Source: JADJNW01 sp964526645 (GTDB lineage: Bacteria; Bacteroidota; Bacteroidia; Chitinophagales; Saprospiraceae). Taken from it: a stretch of 64,000 nt of DNA. Under the pieces are notes generated by a model. The model had not been told where the DNA came from, searched no databases, and saw only the letters and a list, made by a program, of their open reading frames with translations. Below, in pieces: positions 8,995 to 19,128 of this stretch. The position numbers and the translations under genes were made by a program. Where the stretch lies: the NCBI GenBank assembly GCA_964526645.1, contig CAZGJN010000017.1, positions 1-64,000 on the forward strand. The letters run 5' to 3'. The first letter of the stretch is position 1. Each line of letters opens with the position of its first letter.

Positions 8995-9901
8995 AGCGCA
9001 GCAAGACCGGCTTCCCATTTTTGTTTATCCCTGGTATCTTGATGCTGTTTGCACCGAGGGTAATTGGGATGCCGCAATCGTTGAGGAGAATGGTAACTTG
9101 GTGGCTGTCATGCCTTATTTTGTCAAAAAAAAATATGGATTTCAATACATCACGATGCCACCCTTCGTGAAATTTATGGGGCCTTATTTTGCAAATTCGG
9201 CAATAGGATTAAACAAACAGCATGAAGTTTTGGAAAAGCTCATCGCGCAATTGCCAAAAGTACAGGCCTTTACTCAAAATTTTCACTATCCTATCACCAA
9301 CTGGCTTCCCTTTTATTGGAAGGGTTTTCAACAATCTACCCGATATTCTTATCGGATTGAAATCGAAAGCTTGGAACAAGTATATCAGGGTATAGATGTA
9401 AAACGCCGCAAATACATCGAAAAGACAATTGCTCGAGGCATCAAAGTGGTGCCCAGTGAAGATACAAGGCTATTCTACCAGATCAATCAAAAAAGTTTTG
9501 AAAGGCAGGGCTTGCGCATTCCATACAGTTGGGAGCAGTTTCTTCGGCATGATCAGGCTTTGTCGGCACATCAGGCTCGACAAATTTTATTTGCCCAGGA
9601 CGAGCAAGGGCGCATACACGCGGGGGCTTATCTCGTTTGGGATGCGCATTCGGCTTATTATCATTTTTCTGGCGATGATCCCGATTTGCGGAGCAGCCGC
9701 GCCGGTTTTTTGTTGATTTGGGAAGCAATTCGATACACCAAAGAGGTCTTAGCCTTAAAAATTTTTGATTTCGAAGGAAGTATGATTCAAAATGTGGAAT
9801 ACATCCGCCGCCAGTTTAATGCAGTACAAACCCCCTATTTTACAGTCTGGAAATACAAGATGCCTTTGCTCCGATACATAGCCGCTATCCGAAAGGCTTG
9901 A
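8963..9901 (+). CDS. GNAT/FemAB-like acyltransferase
   Basis: The 312-residue protein resembles the FemAB/BioF2-like branch of the GNAT fold: an N-terminal half with MPYFVKKKYGF and a C-terminal half with AGAYLVWDAHSAYYHFSG and a final acetyltransferase strand. Such proteins transfer acyl or aminoacyl groups, sometimes in cell-wall or lipid modification. No substrate is evident. It overlaps the O-methyltransferase gene and is probably translated with it. Confidence 0.7.
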   Translation: MTKIRYKAFFEAQQDRLPIFVYPWYLDAVCTEGNWDAAIVEENGNLVAVMPYFVKKKYGFQYITMPPFVKFMGPYFANSAIGLNKQHEVLEKLIAQLPKVQAFTQNFHYPITNWLPFYWKGFQQSTRYSYRIEIESLEQVYQGIDVKRRKYIEKTIARGIKVVPSEDTRLFYQINQKSFERQGLRIPYSWEQFLRHDQALSAHQARQILFAQDEQGRIHAGAYLVWDAHSAYYHFSGDDPDLRSSRAGFLLIWEAIRYTKEVLALKIFDFEGSMIQNVEYIRRQFNAVQTPYFTVWKYKMPLLRYIAAIRKA

Positions 9902-9973
9902 AACCAAGCACTTTGAGCTACTCGCTGAACCAACAGGCGCTTACTTTGTTTTGTTGCTGAAAAAGTAATAAAC

Positions 9974-10885
9974 ATGCCAACAGTTTTAATTGCCGGTGGT
10001 ACGGGGCTGATCGGGATGCGGCTCAGCGAATTACTGCGAGAAAATGGTTATGAAGTTTTGCATTTAAGCCGAAAAGAAGATAAAAATGCCGCTTTTCCTG
10101 CTTATCGCTGGGATGTAGAAAAAGGTGAAATAGACGAATCGGCGGTAGCAAAATCGGATTATGTGATCAACCTCGCAGGAGCAGGCATTGCCGATAAGCC
10201 CTGGACGGAAGCCCGCAAACGCCTCATCATCGAAAGTAGAACCCAAAGCGCCCGCTTATTGCTTGCTACTTTCCAAAAATTAAATAAAAAACCCGCTGCT
10301 TATCTTTCTGGTGCGGCTATCGGGTATTATGGTAATCGAGGCGACGAATGGATGGAAGAGACCGAAAAACCTGGCACGGGCTTCCTCTCTGAGAGTTGCA
10401 TCCTTTGGGAAAAAGCCATTCAGGAAGTGATGAACAGCGGTATTCGCACGGTTGCACTTCGAATTGGGATCGTATTATCTACCCGAGGCGGGGCTTTGGA
10501 AAAAATGATGCTGCCGCTTCAATTGCTTACGGCTACTTATTTTGGCGATGGCAAGCAATGGTACTCCTGGATTCATATTGACGATGTGTGCCGTATGTTT
10601 CTCTTTGCGATACAAAAGGAGTCAATGCAAGGTTTTTATAATGCAGTAGCACCAACACCATTGAGAAATAAGGCTTTTACACAAGCACTGGTGATTGCCT
10701 CTGGCAAACCTGCTTTGTTGCTTCCTGCACCTGCTTTTGCACTTCGCCTCGCATTGGGCGAAATGGCAGACACTATATTGGGAAGCACCAAGGTTTCGGC
10801 AAAAAAAATTCAAGACGCAGGCTTTGCTTTCAACTTCCCTACCATAGAGGTAGCGCTGAAAGACCTTTTCAAAAAGAAAATCTAA
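9974..10885 (+). CDS. TIGR01777/YfcH-type NAD(P)-binding epimerase family protein
   Basis: The 303-residue protein starts with the Rossmann motif GGTGLIG (residues 8-14), continues with the short-chain epimerase core (SGAAIGYYGNRGDEW) and ends with the DUF1731 C-terminal extension near ALKDLF. The family (also called SulA/YfcH-like) is widespread, and its reaction is not established. It lies 72 bases after the acyltransferase gene on the same strand. Confidence 0.92.
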   Translation: MPTVLIAGGTGLIGMRLSELLRENGYEVLHLSRKEDKNAAFPAYRWDVEKGEIDESAVAKSDYVINLAGAGIADKPWTEARKRLIIESRTQSARLLLATFQKLNKKPAAYLSGAAIGYYGNRGDEWMEETEKPGTGFLSESCILWEKAIQEVMNSGIRTVALRIGIVLSTRGGALEKMMLPLQLLTATYFGDGKQWYSWIHIDDVCRMFLFAIQKESMQGFYNAVAPTPLRNKAFTQALVIASGKPALLLPAPAFALRLALGEMADTILGSTKVSAKKIQDAGFAFNFPTIEVALKDLFKKKI

Positions 10886-10902
10886 ATGATCTAAAAGGTA
10901 AC

Positions 10903-10972
10903 GGATCAAAACAGCGGATGCGATTTTCGTAAATCTTTAGGATTGCAAAATCCGAAAACTCACATTTTGTAA
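10903..10972. repeat. Palindromic intergenic repeat, copy E
   Basis: It starts with GGATCAAAACAGCGGATGCG, then TTTTCGTAAATCTTT and the complementary GGATTGCAAAATCC. This parallels the copies at 40976, 49307 and 53557, with some divergence. It fills the gap between two convergent genes. Confidence 0.6.
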
Positions 10973-10987
10973 CGCAGCAGGATTTTT

Positions 10988-11422
10988 TTAATCCTTAAAT
11001 ACTTCAATTTCGTGGGTTTCTATCACTAAGTCCGTAAACTTCCCTTTGAAGCGTGTTGCTTTTACAATATGATTATCAATCCAGTGGTAATTACCGCCTC
11101 TGGGCTTGCCAAAAAGAATGCCATGGTATTTAAAACCATTCTTCTCCAGCCATTCTTCTGTAACCGCGCGATGCGCTTCTGTTCTAGAAGTAAAAAAAGT
11201 AATCATATGCCCCTCTTCAAACCACTTATTGATAATTTTCAGTGCATCGAGGTAAGGCAGGCAGGTACTCATCCTATGGGGTTCTTCATTGGGGATGTCA
11301 TCACAGATGGTACCATCAATATCAATCAGAAAGTTCTTAATCCCTGGTTTCAGCTTAGGACTGATCGCTTCTCCTTTTTCGTTGTAAGCCGCTTTTAGTT
11401 CCCCGTTTTGGATCGTATTCAT
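10988..11422 (-). CDS. HAD-superfamily hydrolase, short
   Basis: The 144-residue protein has HAD motif I as DIDGTICDD, motif II as FFTSRTE, and a late acidic region around HWIDNH. It lacks a large cap domain, as do small HAD phosphatases that act on sugar phosphates or capsule precursors. The exact substrate is unknown. It is a single gene with its own start 130 bases from the M23 gene, and it converges on the epimerase-family gene. Confidence 0.82.
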   Translation of the reverse strand: MNTIQNGELKAAYNEKGEAISPKLKPGIKNFLIDIDGTICDDIPNEEPHRMSTCLPYLDALKIINKWFEEGHMITFFTSRTEAHRAVTEEWLEKNGFKYHGILFGKPRGGNYHWIDNHIVKATRFKGKFTDLVIETHEIEVFKD

Positions 11423-11554
11423 GGAAATAAAGTTTCAGTTATAATTATTGTAAAAAATACAATTACTCACAAAAGTAAAACAAAAGTATCAAAAAGGCTA
11501 CTGGGCGATGCCAAAACCCTTCTAATTTTCACGATTTTTTAACGATGATATGGC

Positions 11555-12457
11555 TCAGAAGGTAATGTATTCGACAGGATCAACCGGAATGCCTTTGTGC
11601 CACAATTCAAAATGCAGATGCGGTCCGTTGGTCAATTCGCCGGTATTGCCGATGATAGCCACTGCCTCGCCTGCGCGCACAAAGCTGCCTACCGTTTTGA
11701 GCAAGGCGGAATTGTGTTTGTAAAAAGTGATGAGATTGTTGGTGTGCTGAATACCAATGGTATAGCCCGTCTCCTGAGTCCAATCTGCAAAAAAAATATA
11801 CCCATCCATTGCCGCTTTGATCGCTGTGTTTTTAGGAGAAACAATATCAGCACCGTAATGTTTTTTGTCGGGTGAAAAGCCCATTCTGATTTCGCCATTG
11901 ATCGGGGGCGTAAAATACATGTTTTCCAAAGGAATATCACGCGGCGAGAAATTCATCGTTCGTCCGCTTTTGGCAATAGCACCCACTTCTGCTATTTCTA
12001 CTTCTTTTCTCAGCTGATTGTCTTCTTCTATTTTTTCTACTTCCACCAGGGAACTATCCTTCAGAAAATCTTTGCTTTCGGGCACATCCTTTACCTTTTG
12101 CACATCTCCTACCAGCATTTTGCGAAAGCTTTCTGTGTATTGGCGCTGGGCATTGAGTTCTTTTTCCATATCTTCCACTTGCCGGTACAGGTTAAAAATT
12201 TCTCGATCCTGGCTGGTATTGCCGCTATAACCAGGGATATAACGCTTCATCGGCGTATAAGCAATTATAATAGTCACAACGACAGCGGTTACGACGATCA
12301 CGGTACTCAAAAAAACATACACATTAAGCAAGGTAAGGCGGTAAGACCCCACTTCTTCAAATGTTTCATCTTTCATGATCACCAGCCGATAGGTGTGCTG
12401 AAGCCGCTCTTTGAACTTGCCAAACCAACCCTTAATTTGTTCACTTCCTTTTGACAT
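11555..12457 (-). CDS. M23-family peptidoglycan endopeptidase, membrane-anchored
   Basis: The 300-residue protein has a cytoplasmic N-terminus, one transmembrane helix (about residues 43-67), a coiled-coil stretch (about 85-150) and a C-terminal M23 (LytM) domain. The zinc ligands are in HYGADIV and GPHLHFELW, so the site looks active. Such enzymes trim peptidoglycan cross-links in growth and division. It is divergent from the PorW/SprE gene. Confidence 0.92.
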   Translation of the reverse strand: MSKGSEQIKGWFGKFKERLQHTYRLVIMKDETFEEVGSYRLTLLNVYVFLSTVIVVTAVVVTIIIAYTPMKRYIPGYSGNTSQDREIFNLYRQVEDMEKELNAQRQYTESFRKMLVGDVQKVKDVPESKDFLKDSSLVEVEKIEEDNQLRKEVEIAEVGAIAKSGRTMNFSPRDIPLENMYFTPPINGEIRMGFSPDKKHYGADIVSPKNTAIKAAMDGYIFFADWTQETGYTIGIQHTNNLITFYKHNSALLKTVGSFVRAGEAVAIIGNTGELTNGPHLHFELWHKGIPVDPVEYITF

Positions 12458-12653
12458 ACTGCAACCTTTGTTAATTATCCTCCTCTGTACACTAATTATT
12501 CCTTATTTTACGATATGAACTCTTGGGAGGAAAGATTAATTTTGTTGTTTCATAATTTTTCACAAAATTAAGAGAATTCACAAAGCGGGGCTATTAAAAC
12601 CTTTGTTTTAACCTGTTTTTTAACACATTAAAATACCATTCGCTTTGAAACGG

Positions 12654-15584
12654 ATGAATAAAGCAATTCTTTTTTTGGTGATGATCGGTGTGGCTACCGC
12701 TTGTACTACGACTAAAAAGCGAGGCGAAGCTTCGGGGCTCAGCAAGTTTTATCACAATACTACTGCCAAATACAATGGTTTTTTTAATGCTAATGAATTG
12801 ATGCAAGCCAGCATCCTCCAACTGGAAGACCAACAAAAGGACAACTACACCAAACTGCTGGATATGTACCAATACATCGGTGCTAATAACCCTCAAGCCG
12901 TAGCGCCACAGTTGGATACGGCTATCAAAAAGGTGTCGGTTGTGGTTAACCTGCATCGCCAAAGCCATTGGACGGACGATTGCTACCTGCTGGTGGGCAA
13001 AGCGCAATACCTCAAAAAAGATTATGAAGCTGCCGAAGCCACCCTTCGATATGCTGTAAATGAATTTAGCCCAGAAGCCAAACTCAAAAAATCAAAAAAA
13101 GAAAGTACGGCTTCCGCCAATAAAAAGTCATCGGATAATACTCAACTCAGCACCCGCCAACGTAAAAAACAACAAGAAAAAGTGCGCAAAGAACGCGCCC
13201 AGCGGGCTAAAGAAATCAAACGCGAGCGCGAGCGCTACAATAAGGAAGTGAAAAAAGCTCGCAAAAAGGGCATTAAACCCCCTCCTCGACCCGGTAGCGC
13301 TGCCAAGGATTCTACTGCCATCAAGGCGGCAGAAGCTGCCAAAAAAGCCGCAGCGGAAAAAGACAAGCAGGATGCTGCCAAAGAACAAAAACCGGAAGAC
13401 CCCGACAGCTACTTTTTAAAGCACCGCCCAGCCTACCACGAGAGTGTACTCTGGCTCGCCAAAACTTATGTCGAACGCGACAATTTTGAAGGGGCGCAGC
13501 GGCTCATCAACCAGTTGGAGCAAGACCCTACTACTTTTACCGATATTCGCGCTGAGTTACCGGCATTGCAAGCGCACCTTTTGTTAAAACAAAAAAAATA
13601 CGGCGAGGCAATTACACCGCTCGAAAAAGCAGTGGAGGCAACAGAAGATCGAAAAAATAAGGCGCGGTATGCTTATGTGCTGGCACAGTTGTACCAAATG
13701 CAAGGTAGAAACGATGCTGCCTATGCTTCTTTTGATCGGGTGCTAAAATTCAGTAACGATTATGAAATGGAATTCAGCGCTCGCCTCAACATGGCGCAGA
13801 ATGCCTGGGCAAGCGGTGTGGGTAGTGCAGCAGATGCTCGGCAAAACCTGCAAAGGATGCTCAAAGACGAAAAAAACAAAGAGTACCTGGATCAAATTTA
13901 TTTCGCGCTTGCCAACATTGCACTCAAAGCTGGAGATCGTCAGGGCGCTATTGAGAACCTTGAGCTTTCGATTGAAAATAGTAGCCAAAATGTTGCTCAG
14001 AAAGCGGAAACATACCTAACCTTAGCGGATTTGTACTACAAAGATGAGGATTTTGTCAATGCAAAAAAACATTATGACAATGCTCTAAATGTATTGCCTA
14101 ATACGGACGAGCGCTACGAAGCGGTGCGCCGCCTCAGCAATAGCTTGGTGGATATTGCTAAAAACCTGGAAACCATCGCTTTGCAAGATAGTTTGTTGCG
14201 CATCAGCGCCCTTAGCCCAGATGAGAAAAGAAAACTCGCAGCTGATATTAAAAAGCGCCAAGAAGAACAGCGCGCTGCTGCTACCCCCCAAACTAACACA
14301 CCTGGTAAGAAAAATGTTGCAGAAGCGAAGACTATTGCTTTGGGTGCCTCCACTGCCCCAGCACTGCAAAAAGAAAGCGCTTTCTTTGCTTACAATGATC
14401 GTTTGGTGAAACAAGGCAAACGCGATTTTACTCGAAAATGGGGGGATCGAAAACTGGAGGATAACTGGCGGCGCTCGAGCAAACAAACTTTTGGCGACAC
14501 AGCGGAATCGGGGGATTCTACCACACAATCTGCACCAGTAGCCACCGTGTCCGATAGCGAAATGGATCGCTTGCTGGGCAATATTCCCAAAACAGATAGC
14601 GAAAAGAAAGTGGTGGAGTTAAAAATCAGGGAGGCGATGTTCGCTTTGGGGTCTTTGTACCGCGATCGCTTGCAAAAAAATGAAAAAGCGGCGGCAATAC
14701 TGGAAGCAATGAATAGCCGTTTTCCAAAAAGCAACTTTGAATTGGACTCCTGGTACTTGCTTTATTTGATTTATACCGATATGGGCAATGCCTCAAAAGC
14801 CAATGAGTACAAAGAAAAAATTATCAAAAATTACGAGCAATCTCCTTATGCCAAAGTGTTGTTGGATCCCAACCATATTGCCACCATACGCGATGAGAAA
14901 ATGCAATTGAACTTTGCTTATGACGAGGCGTATGCGGCCTTTCTGAATGGTAATTTTCAGGATGCAACAGATAAAATTGCAAAAGCAAGAGAAAAATTTG
15001 GTACAAATAATTCGCTTCAGCCAAAGTTTGCACTTTTGAATGCCATGTGTTTGGGCAATCTAAAAGGGAAGGATGAATATGTAAATGCAATGACCGAAGT
15101 GATAGCTAAATACCCGAATACGCAAGAACAACAATATGCTCGCGAAGCCCTGCGCCTACTGGGCGCTACTGCTGGTACACTTCCTGGGGATAAAAAAGTA
15201 GAAGCCACGCAATTCGCCAAGGAAGATGATCAAATCCACTCGGTAGTCATTGCGCTATCTCCCGATGCCTCCACAACGGATTGCAAAAATGCAGTATCCA
15301 ATTACAATACCAAGTACCACAATTTGGACAAGCTCCGCATCTCTGATGTCCTGCTGATCAATGGAGAAATCAAAACGCCCCTGATTGTGATCCGCCGTTT
15401 CAAGGATAAAGCAGAAGCCATGAAATATTATGATGGTGTTCAAAAAAATAAAGCAGACTTTATTCCGGAGAAGTTTAAATATGAAATTTACGCTATTTCG
15501 CAAGGCAATTATGGTAAACTGGTCGGTGCTGTGAAAGACGTAGTGGCTTATCGCGCTTTTTTTGAAGCCAATTATTTGAAGTGA
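12654..15584 (+). CDS. porW: T9SS lipoprotein PorW/SprE-like, TPR-repeat
   Basis: The protein has about 976 residues, a lipoprotein signal (VATAC, with the Cys lipidated) and directly after it SKFYHNTTAKYNGFFNANE, the start typical of the SprE/PorW family of the type IX secretion system and gliding machinery. A Lys/Arg-rich low-complexity stretch (about 140-240) is followed by many TPR-like helices and a C-terminal small domain. The start could be the ATG at 12654 or a TTG nine bases earlier. The T9SS substrate at 33 kb fits with this component. Confidence 0.82.
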   Translation: MNKAILFLVMIGVATACTTTKKRGEASGLSKFYHNTTAKYNGFFNANELMQASILQLEDQQKDNYTKLLDMYQYIGANNPQAVAPQLDTAIKKVSVVVNLHRQSHWTDDCYLLVGKAQYLKKDYEAAEATLRYAVNEFSPEAKLKKSKKESTASANKKSSDNTQLSTRQRKKQQEKVRKERAQRAKEIKRERERYNKEVKKARKKGIKPPPRPGSAAKDSTAIKAAEAAKKAAAEKDKQDAAKEQKPEDPDSYFLKHRPAYHESVLWLAKTYVERDNFEGAQRLINQLEQDPTTFTDIRAELPALQAHLLLKQKKYGEAITPLEKAVEATEDRKNKARYAYVLAQLYQMQGRNDAAYASFDRVLKFSNDYEMEFSARLNMAQNAWASGVGSAADARQNLQRMLKDEKNKEYLDQIYFALANIALKAGDRQGAIENLELSIENSSQNVAQKAETYLTLADLYYKDEDFVNAKKHYDNALNVLPNTDERYEAVRRLSNSLVDIAKNLETIALQDSLLRISALSPDEKRKLAADIKKRQEEQRAAATPQTNTPGKKNVAEAKTIALGASTAPALQKESAFFAYNDRLVKQGKRDFTRKWGDRKLEDNWRRSSKQTFGDTAESGDSTTQSAPVATVSDSEMDRLLGNIPKTDSEKKVVELKIREAMFALGSLYRDRLQKNEKAAAILEAMNSRFPKSNFELDSWYLLYLIYTDMGNASKANEYKEKIIKNYEQSPYAKVLLDPNHIATIRDEKMQLNFAYDEAYAAFLNGNFQDATDKIAKAREKFGTNNSLQPKFALLNAMCLGNLKGKDEYVNAMTEVIAKYPNTQEQQYAREALRLLGATAGTLPGDKKVEATQFAKEDDQIHSVVIALSPDASTTDCKNAVSNYNTKYHNLDKLRISDVLLINGEIKTPLIVIRRFKDKAEAMKYYDGVQKNKADFIPEKFKYEIYAISQGNYGKLVGAVKDVVAYRAFFEANYLK

Positions 15585-15595
15585 CAGGACTTAGT

Positions 15596-15629
15596 TAGCC
15601 ATCTAATGACCGAAGTCGCCAGATGGCTA
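15596..15629. terminator. Intergenic hairpin between convergent porW and metG
   Basis: TAGCCATCT (15596-15604) and AGATGGCTA (15621-15629) form a perfect 9-base stem with a 16-base loop. No T run follows, so this is only a candidate bidirectional stop. Confidence 0.4.
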
Positions 15630-15635
15630 TCAAAC

Positions 15636-17762
15636 CTACTTCACAATCCAGCCGCCCGTCCAGCCATCCGGCGGCGCAACCAAGCCCAGCTTGCCATCCG
15701 CGTCTTCGGCAGAAAGAATCATGCCCTGGCTTTCGATGCCTTTGAGCTTGCGGGGCGCGAGGTTGGCGACAATAATAACGCGTTTTCCGACCAGATTTTC
15801 CGGTTGAAAATGCTCGGCAATGCCCGATACAATGGTGCGTTTTTCAAAACCCAAATCCACTGACAGTTTCAGCAATTTATCTGCTTTTTCTACTTTTTCG
15901 GCGCTGAGGATAACACCTGTACGCAGGTCAAGTTTGGAAAAATCATCATAAGTAATCTCCTGTTTTACAGGTAAATATTTCGGTGCATTTGCTTTTTCAG
16001 CTTCCATGATAGCGAAGAGTTTTTCTTTTTGGCGATTCACAATTTCCAGACGGCTGGTGTCCTTGCGATCATTAATTTTGGCAAATAAAATTTCGGCTTC
16101 CCCGACGGTATGTCCGGCAGGCACGAGCGCTTTGCCAGCATTCAGATCGGCAAAGGCTTTTTCTAAATCCCCATTTTGCAAATCGGATAAATTCAACAAG
16201 CGACGAATACGCGGCGTGGTAAAAGGAATAAAAGGTTGACTCAAAATGCTGAGCAAACCTACAATTTGCAAGCAAACAAAGAGGCATTCCTTCACCACTG
16301 GGCTATCCGGCTCGTCTTTCCAGATTTGCCAGGGTGAAATATCTTGCAAATAAGTATTACCCCAACTCGAAATTTCCAGAAACAATTGCGCCGCCTGTTT
16401 GAAACTAAACGCGTCGAGTTCACGCATGAGTTCGTGTGCGAGTCGGAGTGCCTCTTCCAGTTTTTCCGTCCAACTAATTTCTACTGTTGGCACTTTGCCT
16501 TCGTAATATTTATTCGTCAATACGATCACGCGATTGACAAAATTGCCGAGGTTATCTGCCAATTCTTTATCGTGAAATTCGACAAACTCATCCCATTTGA
16601 AATCCGCGTCTTTGTTTTCGGGCATATTGCGCGTGAGCGCCCAGCGCAAAGCGTCTTCTTTATTCGGAAAATCCTTGAATTCTTCCAAGTATTGATCTTG
16701 TTCGATGCCCCAGCCGCGCGATTTGGAGAATTTCTCCCCTTCAAAATTCAGAAACTGATTGGCAGGTACGTTTTTTGGCAAAGCAAACTGTCCGTGTGCC
16801 TTGAGCATCGCCGGAAACACGATGCAATGGAAAACGATATTATCTTTTCCTATAAAGTGGATGAGTTCTACGTTTTCACCGTACCAATATTCTTCCCAGT
16901 TTTTGCCATTTTCGATCGCCCATTGCTTGGTAGAAGAAATATAACCGATCGGCGCATCGAACCAAACGTACAGCACCTTGCCTTTCGCTTCTTCGGCCGA
17001 CAGCGGTACGGGGATGCCCCAGTCGAGGTCGCGCGTGATGGAGCGTGGCTGCAAGCCTTGATCGAGCCAGGAGAGGCATTGCCCGACAACGTGCTTTTTC
17101 CAGGACTTTGCGTCGTGGTGTTTTTTACCATCCAAATTCCCATTTTCAATCCAATCGCGCAGCCAGGCTTCGTGCTTGTCCAATTTGAAATACCAATGCT
17201 TGGTTTCCTTTAAAATCGGAGCTTTCCCGCTTAAGATAGATTTCGGATTAATTAATTGCAATGGCGACAAGTCAATGCCACAATTTTCACACTGATCGCC
17301 GTAGGCATTGGGGTGCCCGCAACTGGGGCAGGTGCCGGTGATATAGCGGTCGGCGAGAAACTGGTCGTAATCCTCATCGTAGTATTGTTCGATGGTGTGC
17401 TCTTCAAATTCGTCGCCTTTTTCGTACAATTTCAGGAAAAAATCCTGGGATGTTTGATGATGCAACGGCTCGCTGGTACGGTGATAATAATCGAAGGAAA
17501 TGCCCAGTTTTTCAAACGTATCTTTATTCAGAAAGTGATATTTGTCAATAATTTCGCGGGGAGAAACGCCCTCTTTTTTAGCCCGGATAGTAATCGCCGC
17601 GCCGTGTTCGTCAGAACCACAAGCCCATACTACATCCTTGCCAAGCAAGCGCAGATAGCGCACATAGATATCAGCTGGAAGGTACGCGCCAGCGAGGTGC
17701 CCCAGGTGCAAAGCGCCATTGGCGTAAGGAAGTGCGGAAGTGATTAAGTATTTTTTATTCAT
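15636..17762 (-). CDS. metG: Methionyl-tRNA synthetase
   Basis: The 708-residue enzyme charges tRNA-Met. It has the HIGH motif as HLGH (residues 18-21), a zinc-binding knuckle with CPSCGHPN and CENCG, and the KMSKS loop as KFSKS. A C-terminal OB-fold tRNA-binding domain begins near DFSKLDLRTG. The length and domain order are those of the dimeric MetG type. It is convergent with porW. Confidence 0.98.
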   Translation of the reverse strand: MNKKYLITSALPYANGALHLGHLAGAYLPADIYVRYLRLLGKDVVWACGSDEHGAAITIRAKKEGVSPREIIDKYHFLNKDTFEKLGISFDYYHRTSEPLHHQTSQDFFLKLYEKGDEFEEHTIEQYYDEDYDQFLADRYITGTCPSCGHPNAYGDQCENCGIDLSPLQLINPKSILSGKAPILKETKHWYFKLDKHEAWLRDWIENGNLDGKKHHDAKSWKKHVVGQCLSWLDQGLQPRSITRDLDWGIPVPLSAEEAKGKVLYVWFDAPIGYISSTKQWAIENGKNWEEYWYGENVELIHFIGKDNIVFHCIVFPAMLKAHGQFALPKNVPANQFLNFEGEKFSKSRGWGIEQDQYLEEFKDFPNKEDALRWALTRNMPENKDADFKWDEFVEFHDKELADNLGNFVNRVIVLTNKYYEGKVPTVEISWTEKLEEALRLAHELMRELDAFSFKQAAQLFLEISSWGNTYLQDISPWQIWKDEPDSPVVKECLFVCLQIVGLLSILSQPFIPFTTPRIRRLLNLSDLQNGDLEKAFADLNAGKALVPAGHTVGEAEILFAKINDRKDTSRLEIVNRQKEKLFAIMEAEKANAPKYLPVKQEITYDDFSKLDLRTGVILSAEKVEKADKLLKLSVDLGFEKRTIVSGIAEHFQPENLVGKRVIIVANLAPRKLKGIESQGMILSAEDADGKLGLVAPPDGWTGGWIVK

Positions 17763-17799
17763 GTATTTTTTAGTTTAGGCGATAGAGCAGGTTCAGAAA

Positions 17800-17860
17800 G
17801 TTTAGGAGGCGAAGCAAGTAACACTCAACCTTCACAACTTCCTCAACCTTCTCAACTTCA
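17800..17860. repeat. Low-complexity intergenic repeat CTTCnCAAC type
   Basis: The stretch between metG and the EVE-domain gene contains imperfect tandem units such as CTCAACCTTCACAACTTC and CTCAACCTTCTCAACTTC (17821-17859). I see no gene here. Confidence 0.5.
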
Positions 17861-17951
17861 AAAGTGCGAATATACGCGAATGACAACGCGAAGCGAAAGA
17901 AATTGGTTTCAAAGCGGAGGAAAGATAGGCGTTGAATTAAAAAAACATCCC

Positions 17952-18365
17952 TCACAAAGGCGTTTCGCCGAGTTCCAAAATTTTATCGAATGCTGCTTTT
18001 TCCAGAGGCATCACAGAAAGACGACCGATACGCACCAGCGGAATTTCCATTAGTTCAGGCGTATTTTTGATGACGGAAAGCCCAACAGGCTTCTGTAGCC
18101 GCTTGAATGGCACCACATCCACCACCGACCAGTCGCCGCTTTCCGCAGTAGGATCGGGATAAAATTCTTTTGCTATTTTACAAATGCCTACCACCTCCAG
18201 TCCTTCTCTGCTATGGTAAAACAGCGCCAGATCGCCCTCTTTCATACCGCGCAGGTGGTTGCGCGCTGCGTAGTTGCGCACGCCCTCCCACATGGTTTTG
18301 CCTTCCTTTTCGAGGCGCTCATAACTGTACACGTCGGGTTCGGATTTTAAAAGCCAGTAATTCAT
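17952..18365 (-). CDS. EVE domain protein
   Basis: The 137-residue protein starts MNYWLLKSEPDVYSYERL and has the segments WEGVRNYAARNHLRGM and GDLALFYHS, the hallmarks of EVE domains (PUA-like fold), as in thymocyte nuclear protein 1. EVE domains bind modified bases in DNA or RNA. It is a single-domain protein with no restriction partner beside it. It is divergent from the methyltransferase gene at 18454. Confidence 0.92.
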   Translation of the reverse strand: MNYWLLKSEPDVYSYERLEKEGKTMWEGVRNYAARNHLRGMKEGDLALFYHSREGLEVVGICKIAKEFYPDPTAESGDWSVVDVVPFKRLQKPVGLSVIKNTPELMEIPLVRIGRLSVMPLEKAAFDKILELGETPL

Positions 18366-18397
18366 AGATATATGATGCTTGGAGTGTTTTCATAATA

Positions 18398-18431
18398 TTG
18401 GGTAAAAATAGGCAGTTCTGTGCTAATTTTG
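18398..18431 (+). promoter_or_regulatory. Promoter of the methyltransferase gene at 18454
   Basis: TAATTTTG at 18424-18431 matches the Bacteroidota -7 box. TTG at 18398-18400 is 23 bases upstream, slightly long for the -33 box. Transcription would start about 15 bases before the ATG. Confidence 0.5.
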
Positions 18432-18453
18432 CGCAGATAATTCAAAATGGGAA

Positions 18454-19128
18454 ATGGATTTTTCATTTTATAAAACAGAGATTCTGGAGGTAATTCTTGA
18501 AGATATTGCTTTTAAAATGCTGCAAATCAAAAATGTAGATGAGCTATTCGAGCACCTGATCGCGAAAGGTTTGCACCATGAAGATGTAAAAGATGAACGC
18601 ATTCCTTATTGGGCGGAGCTGTGGCCTTCGGCTATCGGGATGAGCCAGTATTTGATACAAAAACAAGTGATTCAAGCTGGCAAAAGTGTAATAGAACTCG
18701 GCTGCGGATTGGGATTGCCAGGTATTGTAGCCGGAAAGTTGGGCGCTACCGTCACGTTCACAGATTACTTAGAGGATGCCTTGGTTTTTGCCCGTCAAAA
18801 CTGGCAATTGAACCATCCCAGGCAAGCTGCTCAATTTGTAAAGATGGACTGGCGCGAACCCAATCCAGCATTGGCGGCAGATATTGTATTAGCGTCGGAT
18901 GTCACTTATGAAGAACGCTTTTTTGCGTTTTTACCGGAGGCTTTACGACAGCTTTGTAAGCCAGAGGCGCGGATCATTATGAGTGATCCAAGTCGCGCCA
19001 TAGCTGAAGTTTTTTTTTCCAACCTCGAACAGCAAGGCTTCAAGATTCTCGATCTCGATCAATTAAAAATTAAAAATTTCGATATAAACATCTACCACCT
19101 TCGGGTCTTACCCCTCTTCAATAGCTAA
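18454..19128 (+). CDS. METTL21/Methyltransf_16-type SAM methyltransferase
   Basis: The 224-residue protein has PYWAELWPSA before the SAM-binding loop VIELGCGLGLPGIVA, followed by a DxxY-like motif around LASDVTYEE. This is the pattern of the seven-beta-strand methyltransferase-16 group, many of which methylate protein lysines. The target in this organism is unknown. It converges on the symporter gene with a 21-base overlap. Confidence 0.85.
   Translation: MDFSFYKTEILEVILEDIAFKMLQIKNVDELFEHLIAKGLHHEDVKDERIPYWAELWPSAIGMSQYLIQKQVIQAGKSVIELGCGLGLPGIVAGKLGATVTFTDYLEDALVFARQNWQLNHPRQAAQFVKMDWREPNPALAADIVLASDVTYEERFFAFLPEALRQLCKPEARIIMSDPSRAIAEVFFSNLEQQGFKILDLDQLKIKNFDINIYHLRVLPLFNS

Noticed and set aside
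16344..17213. A 289-codon open frame opposite metG
   Set aside because: It is the antisense shadow of a clearly recognised methionyl-tRNA synthetase and resembles no known protein.
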